Assembly (NCBI GenBank): GCA_938049225.1
Contig: CALICM010000039.1
Span: 1 to 43,366, forward strand
Source: an uncultured Paracoccaceae bacterium
Lineage (GTDB): Bacteria > Pseudomonadota > Alphaproteobacteria > Rhodobacterales > Rhodobacteraceae
Direction: 5' to 3'
DNA length: 43,366 nt
Part shown: positions 36,319 through 43,248 of the stretch, one piece after another
Layout of the letters: each line of letters opens with the position of its first letter
How positions within the stretch are numbered: the first letter of the stretch is position 1
Program-made: the position numbers and the translations under genes
The notes under the pieces: model-generated
The model's input: the letters and a program-made list of their open reading frames with translations, nothing else
Databases searched by the model: none
What the model was told of the DNA's origin: nothing

Positions 36319-36334
36319 GTGTGAAACATCACAC
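36319..36334. promoter_or_regulatory. Perfect inverted repeat GTGTGA-AACA-TCACAC upstream of the ACP operon
   Basis: 6-bp arms with a 4-base spacer, 66 bases before the ACP start. The half-sites are those of the CRP family (TGTGA/TCACA), but the spacer is 4 rather than the usual 6, closer to FNR spacing. Could be an operator for a Crp/Fnr-type regulator or a hairpin closing the sulfotransferase transcript. Confidence 0.35.
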
Positions 36335-36399
36335 GCACCACACCTCAAAGTCCTTGTGGTTTAACCCGAATTGGGTACAACAAACAGACCGTTTTAAAA

Positions 36400-36657
36400 G
36401 TGATGATGCGTACCATGGACCGTGCCTCCATCTATGAAAGTCTGAACGAGATTTTTGCCGATGTCCTCGATCTCGATGATGTCGATCTGACGGACAACAT
36501 CACGGCAAACGACATTGAGGAATGGGACAGCCTCAGCCATATCCGCCTCGTCGTGTCCATTGAGCGAGAGTATAGCTTCAAGTTTTCCAACGCAGAGATT
36601 GAAGCCCTCACCTCCGTGGGTGATCTGGTGGATCACATTCTGGCAAAGGCGGCCTGA
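36400..36657 (+). CDS. Acyl carrier protein
   Basis: An 85-residue acidic carrier protein. The phosphopantetheine attachment motif is WDSLSHIRLVVSIE with the modified Ser at position 44, and helix spacing and length fit type II ACPs. The frame begins GTG ATG ATG at 36400; Met6 (36415) is an equally possible start, and no strong ribosome site decides. It is the first gene of a six-gene operon and lies 25 bases before an FkbH-type gene, so it is most likely the carrier that receives the FkbH product rather than a fatty-acid ACP. Confidence 0.92.
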   Translation: MMMRTMDRASIYESLNEIFADVLDLDDVDLTDNITANDIEEWDSLSHIRLVVSIEREYSFKFSNAEIEALTSVGDLVDHILAKAA

Positions 36658-36682
36658 GCCCCAGGCCAGGGGAATGCGCACC

Positions 36683-38596
36683 ATGCCCGGCTTCTCGCTT
36701 GAAACCCTGAGTTGGCTGCTTCCGGCCCCAGTGGATTTCCGGAAACAGATCAAAGCCCTAGCAGATGGGGCCGCGCCGATGAATGGCGCAGCCCTGACCG
36801 GTCTGGCTACCCATGCGCTTGATCTTAACAAGCTCACACAGCTTGACCGGCTGCTTGAGCGGACCACCGAGATCGAGCCTGGGCCGCTCGCGCCCGTGCG
36901 ACTGGCAGTGCTGGCCGATGCAACGGCCGAATACATCGCCTCCGCCATCCGCGCCAGCGCCCTGCGCCACGGCATCCTAGCCGAGCTTTACCTGCCCGAC
37001 TACGGGCAGGCTGCGCATGAGGTGCTTACCCCCGACAGCGGGCTGGCGCGCTTCGGCGCGGATATGGTCCTACTGGCCTTCGACTACCGCAGCCTTGGCC
37101 TCGACAGCGTCCATATGGCCCCCGCGGCGGCCGAGGCCGCGGTGGAAGGGGCCGCCAGCCGTATCGAGATGATGCTCTCAGGGATCCGCCAGGCGGGCAC
37201 GGCCACCGTGATCCTGCAGACGCTGCCGATCCCGCCCGACCCCTGGTGCGGGCATTTCGACCGCCAGGCGCCGGGGGCTGTCAGCGCCCAGATCGCCGCG
37301 CTCAACACCCGCATCACCGCGCTGGCCGAGACCCATGCGGCCACCCTACTTGATATCGCAGGCCTGGCCGAACTGGTGGGCCGGGCCCGCTGGTTCGACC
37401 ACGCCTACTGGCACCGCGCCAAGTTGCCCTTTGCGCTGGATCTGGTGCCACTTTATGCCGATCACGTGGCCCGGATCCTAGGCGCGCTGCGGGGCAAGGC
37501 GCGCAAGTGCCTGGTGCTGGATCTTGACAACACCTGCTGGGGCGGAGTGATCGGCGACGATGGGGTCGAGGGCATCCGCCTTGGCCAGGGCTCGGCCGAA
37601 GGGGAGGCGTTTCTTGCCATCCAGCGCTACGCGCTCGACCTCAAGGCCCGGGGCATCGTGCTGGCAGTCTGTTCCAAGAACGAGGAAGACACCGCCCGCC
37701 TGCCCTTTCGCACCCATCCCGACATAGCACTAAAGGAAGACGACATTGCCGTCTTCATCGCGAACTGGGACGACAAGGCCACGAATATCCGCCGGATCGC
37801 GCAAACGCTCAACATCGGTACTGACGCGCTCGCGTTTCTGGACGACAACCCGGCGGAACGCGCCCGCGTGCGCCAAATGCTGCCCGAGGTGGCAGTGCCG
37901 GAGCTGCCTGACGATCCGGCCTGGTACCCCGCCGCCCTGGCCCAGGCTGGCTATTTTGAAACTACGGGCCTGTCGGCCGACGATGCCAAGCGGGCCGAGC
38001 AGTATCGCGCCAACGCCGCGCGCGTGGTGGCAATGGAGACAATCGGCGACTATGGCGCCTATCTCAGTTCGCTAGAGATGGTCTGCGACATCCGTCCCTT
38101 CGACGAGATCGGCCGTACCCGTATCGCCCAGCTGATCAACAAAACCAACCAGTTCAATCTGACCACCCGCCGCTATACTGAAGCCCAGGTCGGCGAGATG
38201 CAAAACGACCCCGATCTGTTTGCGTTGCAGATCCGCCTGACCGATAAGTTCGGCGATAACGGTATGATATCGGTTGTTATTTTTCATAAGTCCCCGGACA
38301 AATGGACCTGCGATACCTGGCTGATGAGCTGCCGTGTGCTGGGCCGCCGAGTCGAGGAGGCCACCCTTGCCACAGTGGCCACCGCCGCCCGCGCGGCCGG
38401 TGCCACTCAGCTTGCGGGCAGCTATACTCCCTCCCCCAAGAACCGCATGGTGGCCGAGCATTTCGCCAAGCTGGGCTTCAACTGCACGTTTGAGGACCCA
38501 GACGGGACGACGCACTGGCAGCTCAACCTTGCCGCCTATAAAGCTCCGGAGCTGCCCATGACCCTAACCGGGCCATTGCTGGAGGTCGCCACGTGA
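36683..38596 (+). CDS. FkbH-like HAD-superfamily protein (glyceryl-ACP-forming type)
   Basis: A 637-residue protein. The N-terminal region (1-270) has an SGNH-like character common in the long FkbH form. The HAD domain follows, with the nucleophile motif VLDLDNTCWGGVIGDDG (Asp280, Asp282), VCSKNEED, FRTHPDIALKEDDIAVF and FLDDNPAERARVR. The C-terminal GNAT-like domain has RLTDKFGDNGMISV and LMSCRVLGRRVEEA. Characterised FkbH proteins take 1,3-bisphosphoglycerate, dephosphorylate it and load glycerate on a carrier protein; the ACP gene next door provides that carrier. ATG at 36683 has AGGGGA at proper distance; an ATG three codons earlier is too close to it. Central to the proposed Dlt-like system. 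Confidence 0.92.
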   Translation: MPGFSLETLSWLLPAPVDFRKQIKALADGAAPMNGAALTGLATHALDLNKLTQLDRLLERTTEIEPGPLAPVRLAVLADATAEYIASAIRASALRHGILAELYLPDYGQAAHEVLTPDSGLARFGADMVLLAFDYRSLGLDSVHMAPAAAEAAVEGAASRIEMMLSGIRQAGTATVILQTLPIPPDPWCGHFDRQAPGAVSAQIAALNTRITALAETHAATLLDIAGLAELVGRARWFDHAYWHRAKLPFALDLVPLYADHVARILGALRGKARKCLVLDLDNTCWGGVIGDDGVEGIRLGQGSAEGEAFLAIQRYALDLKARGIVLAVCSKNEEDTARLPFRTHPDIALKEDDIAVFIANWDDKATNIRRIAQTLNIGTDALAFLDDNPAERARVRQMLPEVAVPELPDDPAWYPAALAQAGYFETTGLSADDAKRAEQYRANAARVVAMETIGDYGAYLSSLEMVCDIRPFDEIGRTRIAQLINKTNQFNLTTRRYTEAQVGEMQNDPDLFALQIRLTDKFGDNGMISVVIFHKSPDKWTCDTWLMSCRVLGRRVEEATLATVATAARAAGATQLAGSYTPSPKNRMVAEHFAKLGFNCTFEDPDGTTHWQLNLAAYKAPELPMTLTGPLLEVAT

Positions 38597-38618
38597 TACC
38601 GGCAGCGAGGGCCCGCAC

Positions 38619-39551
38619 ATGACCCTAACCCTGGACGATCTTTCCACCCGCTGGCCCGCCACGGCCCGCATCGTCAATGCCGTCACATCCATCTGGCCCG
38701 AACATGCGCGCTATGCAGGCAAAAGTTTCGCTGCCCGCGACGCGGCGATGATGCAGACCACCGAAACCCTGGCCGAGGCCGCCCTGGTGCTCACCGGCGA
38801 ACACCTGCTGCGCTATGCGGAGCATTACCGCTGGACTTGCGACCAACTGCGCGAGGAGGAGTTGTTCTTCCACCGCGAGGGGCGCTACCGGCTCAGCACC
38901 TTCGCCGAGGCCGACGCGGAGGTCTATTCGGATGCGGGCTATATGGAAAAATACATGGACGGGCTGCTGATCAGCCAGATCCTATGGGTCAACCATGCGG
39001 CCAGCTGCCATTTCTTTTTGACCGAAACCTCTCCCTTTCTGGCCCCCGACCAGCGTTATCTTGAGATCGGGCCAGGCCACGGCCTGATGATGTATCTGGC
39101 CTTGCGCGACTTTGACCTTGCCTCGGCCACAGCCTGGGGTCTTTCCGCCGTGTCCATCGACCAGACCCGCGCCGCCCTGGCCAAACTGGGTTACGACAAC
39201 TGCGATTTCGCGGTACAAAACGTGATGGACGCGCGCGCGGGCAGCAAGCCCTACGGTTTGGTGGTGCTCTCGGAGGTGCTGGAACATCTTGAAGACCCAA
39301 AATCGGTAATGGCGCCGATCCGTGATCTGGTAGCCCGGGACGGGCATGTGTTCATCAATGTGCCGATTAACAGCCCCTCGCCCGACCACCTCTACCTAAT
39401 GGAAACCCCCGACGACGCCCGGGCGCTTTTGATCGACACCGGGTTCGAGATTCTGCGTGAGGGCTTCTTCGCCACGCAAGGCACAGCGCTTGAGCGCGCG
39501 CTGCGGAACCGGGTCTCGGTCTCGGCCTGCATGCTGGCCCGGCCGGTCTGA
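38619..39551 (+). CDS. Class I SAM-dependent methyltransferase
   Basis: A 310-residue protein with motif I YLEIGPGHGLMMYL (about 147-160), an acidic post-motif region, and YGLVVLSEVLEHLEDPKSV (motif near 218-235). The N-terminal 120 residues are helical and not shared with small methyltransferases. It lies 22 bases after the FkbH gene and 10 before the MBOAT gene, so it is part of the operon. The substrate may be the glyceryl group on the ACP or a sugar hydroxyl; sequence does not tell. Confidence 0.85.
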   Translation: MTLTLDDLSTRWPATARIVNAVTSIWPEHARYAGKSFAARDAAMMQTTETLAEAALVLTGEHLLRYAEHYRWTCDQLREEELFFHREGRYRLSTFAEADAEVYSDAGYMEKYMDGLLISQILWVNHAASCHFFLTETSPFLAPDQRYLEIGPGHGLMMYLALRDFDLASATAWGLSAVSIDQTRAALAKLGYDNCDFAVQNVMDARAGSKPYGLVVLSEVLEHLEDPKSVMAPIRDLVARDGHVFINVPINSPSPDHLYLMETPDDARALLIDTGFEILREGFFATQGTALERALRNRVSVSACMLARPV

Positions 39552-39561
39552 CCGGCCCGCG

Positions 39562-41112
39562 ATGCTCTTCAATTCGCTTGAGTTCGTTGCCCTTTTCCTG
39601 CCGCTCACGCTGGCAGGCTACTACGCGCTGATCCGATTCGGCTTCCGGCGTTGGATTTTCCTTTTTCTAGTCTTGGCCTCGCTGACCTTTTATGCGGTCT
39701 GGAACCCGCCGTACGCGCTGCTGCTGATCCTTTCGGTGCTGGGAAACTATGGGTTCGGGACCTGGCTCGACCGCCGCCGGGAGGCCGGGAAATCCTGCGG
39801 GGCGGTACTGAGCTTGGGGATTCTCGCCAATCTCGCGGTGCTGGGCTGGTTCAAATACGCCAATTTCTTCGTTGATAACCTCAACACCTTCGGTGGATCT
39901 TTCCACCTGGAACGGATCATCTTGCCGCTCGCCATCTCCTTCTACAGCTTCCAGCAGATCGCCTTTCTGGTGGATGTGGCCCGGGGTGAGATACGCACGG
40001 GTGGGATCTGGCGCTATGCAACCTTCGTGATCTTCTTTCCCCAACTCATCGCCGGGCCGATTGTCCACTACAAGGAGATGATGCCCCAGTTTTTTGGCCG
40101 CAACTTGGGCCGGTTCTGGGCCGCAGATCTGACGGTGGGGCTGGCGATTTTCGCCATCGGGCTGTTCAAGAAGACGGTAGTTGCTGACACCGCCGCGCTT
40201 TACGCGACCCCGATCTACGAAAGCGCCGCCGCCGGCGAGCCCATCGGGCTGCTCGCCGGCTGGACGGCGGCACTGGCCTATACGGTGCAACTCTATTTTG
40301 ATTTCTCGGGCTATTCGGACATGGCGATCGGGCTGGCACGCATGTTCGGGGTCCGCCTGCCGGTGAACTTCCACTCGCCGCTGCGCGCCGCCTCAATCAT
40401 CGAATACTGGCGACGCTGGCACATCACGCTGCAGCAGTTCATTGTCTCTTACATGTATCAGCCACTGGTCCTGCCGCTGTCCCGGCTAGCTGCCACCAAG
40501 GGTTTGGGGAAATGGCCCAGTTTCACTGTCACCGTCGCCCTGCCCACAGTGGTGCTTTTTATGGTTATCGGGCTTTGGCACGGGGCGGCCTGGACCTTTG
40601 TGCTTTTTGGGCTGATGCACGGCAGTTATCTAGCGGTCAATGAGTTCTGGCGCGCGCTTAGGCGCAAAGCACGCCGCAAGACCGGGATCCCGGTCTCCAG
40701 CATGGCCGTCTACCATGCGATCACCCTGATCGCGGTGGTCTTCGCCAACGTCATGTTCCGCGCCGACACCCCGGGCGAGGCACTGACGATCTGGGAAGGT
40801 ATGCTGCGGCTGGGTGAGATCGGCCAGCTGGCGCAGGTGCTGCCAGCCACCCGCGCGGAACTGATTACCGAACCGGCGCTGTTTCTCGCGCTAGCCGCAG
40901 TGCTGATCTTCCTCTGCCCAAACACCCAACAGATTATGGGCCGCTACCGGCCGATCCTGCACTGGGAGCGCTGGCGCCACACCGCACCGGCCGTGATCAT
41001 GTTTCTCTGGCGGCCGACGCTTGGCTGGGCCGTGCTGACCGGGGTGGTCCTATTCCTGGGCCTTGCCTTCATCCTGCGGGGGCAGTCCGAGTTTATCTAT
41101 TTCAACTTCTGA
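39562..41112 (+). CDS. MBOAT-family O-acyltransferase (AlgI/DltB-like)
   Basis: A 516-residue polytopic membrane enzyme. The start MLFNSLEFVALFLPLTLAGY is the usual AlgI/DltB-like N-terminus, which fixes the ATG at 39562. QLYFDFSGYSDMAIGLARMF, PVNFHSPLRAASIIEYWRRW (with RRWHITL) and the catalytic-His segment GLWHGAAWTFVLFGLMHGSY (His340 and His353) are all present. These enzymes pass an acyl group across the membrane to extracellular polymers. Gene order with ACP and FkbH upstream and an SGNH protein downstream resembles both AlgI/AlgJ and DltB/DltD pairs; the ACP makes the second comparison attractive. Confidence 0.93.
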   Translation: MLFNSLEFVALFLPLTLAGYYALIRFGFRRWIFLFLVLASLTFYAVWNPPYALLLILSVLGNYGFGTWLDRRREAGKSCGAVLSLGILANLAVLGWFKYANFFVDNLNTFGGSFHLERIILPLAISFYSFQQIAFLVDVARGEIRTGGIWRYATFVIFFPQLIAGPIVHYKEMMPQFFGRNLGRFWAADLTVGLAIFAIGLFKKTVVADTAALYATPIYESAAAGEPIGLLAGWTAALAYTVQLYFDFSGYSDMAIGLARMFGVRLPVNFHSPLRAASIIEYWRRWHITLQQFIVSYMYQPLVLPLSRLAATKGLGKWPSFTVTVALPTVVLFMVIGLWHGAAWTFVLFGLMHGSYLAVNEFWRALRRKARRKTGIPVSSMAVYHAITLIAVVFANVMFRADTPGEALTIWEGMLRLGEIGQLAQVLPATRAELITEPALFLALAAVLIFLCPNTQQIMGRYRPILHWERWRHTAPAVIMFLWRPTLGWAVLTGVVLFLGLAFILRGQSEFIYFNF

Positions 41113-41128
41113 TGATAGAATAAGGTCC

Positions 41129-42148
41129 ATGCCGTTATCACGCCCGCTCCGTCTTGGCCGCTTTTTGATCGCCATTGGATTGACGATCTTGGCCTGTTTC
41201 GCAGCGGCCATCGCCCTGCCCCATGATCCCTACATCCGCTATCAGGCGATGGCCGACACGATCTTCGCCCGCGCCGACTGGATCTACGAACGCATCCACC
41301 ACGACGACACACCGATCGACGTGCTTTTCATCGGTTCGTCGCGTACCGCGCGTGGGGTGATCTCTCCGGATATCGAGGCCCGGCTGGCCGCGCTGGGGCA
41401 CGACGCCCGGGTGGCGAATTTCTCGCTGCCCGCGTCGGGCTATGACATCCGCCTGACACTGGCACGCGAGGCGCTGGAAACGCACGACGTGAAACTTCTG
41501 GTTGTCTCGCTGGTCGAACAATTTCCCCGCGATGGTCATCAGGCCTTCGCCGATCTTGCAACCCGCCGCGATATTTTGACCAGCCCCTGGCTTGTGAACC
41601 GCAACTTGCCGGAAAACCTGGCCCGATTGCCCGTCCGCCAGATCCAGCTTGCCGCCAAAAGTCAACTGCCCGAAGCGTTCGGGCACCGCGCGACGTTCGA
41701 TCCAGAGACGTACAAAGGTTCGACCATCGACCCACGGATCTTCAACCCGGGCAAACGCAAACCTCCCGAAACAACCGAAGCGATCGCAGCGCTGGAGGCC
41801 GAAAGTCGCACCCGCCGCCGCGATCTGACACGCCCCGTCCTGCCCGAAAACCTGGCCTGGGTGGAGTTCGGCGTCACGCGCAGCTACATTCGGCGCATTG
41901 CCAGGCTGGCCGAGGCCAAGCGCACCAAGCTGGTCTTTCTCTACTTGCCTTTTTATGGCGGCTTCGAGCGCCCCTTCGAAGAGGCGTGGCTCAGCCAGCT
42001 CGGGCCGGTTCTTTCGGCCGACTTCCTGATGTCCGATCCGCTGAACTACAACGACGTAGCGCATGCTTCGCAGGCCGGGGCGGATCTGATCACCCACTGG
42101 TTGGCAGAGGCGCTGGTCCCCTATCTTGCCGAGGATTCAAAGACATGA
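41129..42148 (+). CDS. Periplasmic SGNH-like protein, partner of the MBOAT (DltD/AlgJ-like)
   Basis: A 339-residue protein with a single N-terminal membrane helix (residues 12-30) and a periplasmic SGNH-type domain. The block-I-like motif is VLFIGSSRTARG (Ser70/Ser71), and a late NDVAHASQAG segment gives the DxxH pair (Asp309, His312) expected for a catalytic triad. LPASGYDIRLTLAREAL supplies the second block. Overall similarity to characterised AlgJ or DltD is low by eye; the assignment rests on motifs, topology and its place 16 bases after the MBOAT gene. ATG 41129 has AAGG 4-5 bases upstream. Overlaps the next gene by ATGA. Probably finishes acyl transfer to the polymer. Confidence 0.75.
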   Translation: MPLSRPLRLGRFLIAIGLTILACFAAAIALPHDPYIRYQAMADTIFARADWIYERIHHDDTPIDVLFIGSSRTARGVISPDIEARLAALGHDARVANFSLPASGYDIRLTLAREALETHDVKLLVVSLVEQFPRDGHQAFADLATRRDILTSPWLVNRNLPENLARLPVRQIQLAAKSQLPEAFGHRATFDPETYKGSTIDPRIFNPGKRKPPETTEAIAALEAESRTRRRDLTRPVLPENLAWVEFGVTRSYIRRIARLAEAKRTKLVFLYLPFYGGFERPFEEAWLSQLGPVLSADFLMSDPLNYNDVAHASQAGADLITHWLAEALVPYLAEDSKT

Positions 42149-42564
42149 CCGATCCATTCGGGGCCGCGCAGGCCCTGCATCATGTGGGCATCGTCCAACC
42201 CGATATGGCCGCCGCCGAGGATTTCATGGCCGTCTTCAATCACCGCGAAGACTACCGCGGCTATGTGCCTGAATTCGACTGCTGGTGCATCTTTTGCGCT
42301 GCCCCGTTGGGGGGGCCTGCGGTGGAGTTGGTGGTGCCCGTCGGCGGCTCACTCGCCCGGTTCAACCACGGCGCCGGCGGGCTGCATCACTACGCGTTCG
42401 AGACGCCGGATATCCGCGCCCTGCATGCCGCTTTCTCGGCGCGCGATATGCCCATGCTTCACGCTGAGCCCGTAAAAGGCGCCGGGGCTTTCTTATGCAA
42501 CTTCCTGTCGCCCGTGGTCACACGCGGTGTACTGGTGGAATATATCGAGGTGCTGGAAGGCTGA
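42145..42564 (+). CDS. VOC-fold (glyoxalase/methylmalonyl-CoA epimerase-like) protein
   Basis: A 139-residue single-domain VOC protein. LHHVGIVQPDMAAAEDFM carries the first metal-ligand His, GGLHHYAFETPDIRAL a second, and VLVEYIEV at the C-terminus the Glu. The pattern recalls methylmalonyl-CoA epimerases. Its ATG overlaps the stop of the SGNH gene, so it is the last gene of the operon, ending 3 bases before an IS end. In this setting it might epimerise or check the acyl group on the carrier protein; that is speculation. It is cytosolic (no signal peptide). Confidence 0.8.
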   Translation: MTDPFGAAQALHHVGIVQPDMAAAEDFMAVFNHREDYRGYVPEFDCWCIFCAAPLGGPAVELVVPVGGSLARFNHGAGGLHHYAFETPDIRALHAAFSARDMPMLHAEPVKGAGAFLCNFLSPVVTRGVLVEYIEVLEG

Positions 42565-42567
42565 CGT

Positions 42568-42594
42568 AGCTGGACAGCCGCATTAACCTCGCGG
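42568..42594 (+). repeat. 27-bp IS end (inverted partner at 19247-19273)
   Basis: Begins AGCTGGACAGCCGCATTAAC and is the exact reverse complement of 19247-19273. It lies 42 bases upstream of an IS5-type transposase start, so it is the left terminus of that element, inserted immediately after the VOC gene stop. Confidence 0.85.
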
Positions 42595-42635
42595 TTTGAC
42601 GGTGATTGTGATTCATGGGGTCCTTGGAGGACGCA

Positions 42636-42796
42636 TGACGAGCCCAACGAACCTTTTTGGCCTTTCTGACCATCTTGAGCGGCTGAGTGAGCACGGCGAT
42701 CCGCTTGTGGTTTTGGATGAGACTGTCGATTCTGAATATTTCCGAGGATGGTTGGTGGAAGGCCTTGGCCAATGGCGCGTTCATAAGGGCCGCTGA
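42636..42796 (+). pseudogene. IS5-family transposase N-terminal fragment
   Basis: ATG at 42636 (with GGAGG about 6 bases upstream) opens MTSPTNLFGLSDHLERLSEH and continues GDPLVVLDETVDSEYFR, the N-terminal domain of a common IS5-type transposase group (FxxLxDxLxxLSxxGDPLxxL). Homology stops at about 42796 within the usual KGGRPP linker (here KGR then TGA). The DDE domain is absent. Confidence 0.82.
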
Positions 42797-42950
42797 AGAG
42801 GTTACAAACTTGGAAGGCTTTGGACGTCTTGGTCTGTTCACAGACAGCCAAATCCGGAGAATGTTGGACATTCAGTTTGCAAGCTCGTTGTTGATTTTTC
42901 TGCGCAGAGGGATGATCGAAGAAAGTCTGTCGAACGTGAATGAGACGTAC
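42793..42950 (+). pseudogene. Scrap resembling the C-terminal part of a DUF262-type protein
   Basis: In another frame than the preceding IS, the DNA reads FGRLGLFTDSQIRRMLDIQF followed by ASSLLIFLRRGMIEESL. This resembles the RM-D-x-F-x-x-x-L segment in the middle-to-C-terminal part of DUF262 (GmrSD/defence-type) proteins. About 50 codons remain, cut by the IS5 fragment on one side and the TniA fragment on the other. Recognition is tentative. Confidence 0.35.
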
Positions 42951-42951
42951 G

Positions 42952-43161
42952 ACTTTGTTCGGCTTGCGCTACTTGTCGGCCGCGCTGAGCGCCGATGTTG
43001 GACGCACCAAACGGCGATTGCTCGTCAAATACGATCCTCGAGACATGTCGCGCGTGTTTGTCCGCCGACCCTCGGGGAACTTCGTCGAGGCGCGGTATGC
43101 CGCCCTAAAGCGTTTCGAGATTAGAGCATTTCCAGTTTACGTAGAAGCATATCCGGCCTGA
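42952..43161 (+). pseudogene. TniA/Mu-type transposase C-terminal fragment
   Basis: Reads LRYLSAALSADVGRTKRRLL, then VKYDPRDMSRVFVRRPSGNF and VEARYA. The KYDPRDxSRVFV block is the hallmark of the C-terminal beta-barrel of TniA/TnsB/Mu-like transposases. The DDE catalytic core is missing upstream; downstream the frame runs into an IS630 tail after about residue 50. Confidence 0.8.
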
Positions 43162-43248
43162 CAAAAGTAATTCCAGCATTCTTCTGGCGTGTAGAGGTCG
43201 CAGATTTCCCTGAGGGCTTCGAACAGATCCCCAATGACTTCCCGCCCG
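43137..43248 (-). pseudogene. IS630-family transposase C-terminal fragment
   Basis: The minus strand encodes EVIGDLFEALREICDLYTPE, then ECWNYFCQAGYAST and a TAA stop (43137-43139). The ICxLxTxxECWNYFxxAGY ending is typical of IS630-family transposases. Only the last 35 or so codons survive. The flanking motif AAAGCGTTTCG at 43108-43118 may belong to the end of this element. Confidence 0.8.

Noticed and set aside
36319-36334. Classical CRP site
   Set aside because: Spacer is 4 instead of 6 bases, so only a family-level regulatory hint is reported.
36400-36657. Housekeeping fatty-acid ACP
   Set aside because: It lies in an FkbH operon, has no fab neighbours and differs from the usual AcpP sequence around the Ser (DSLSH rather than DSLDT).
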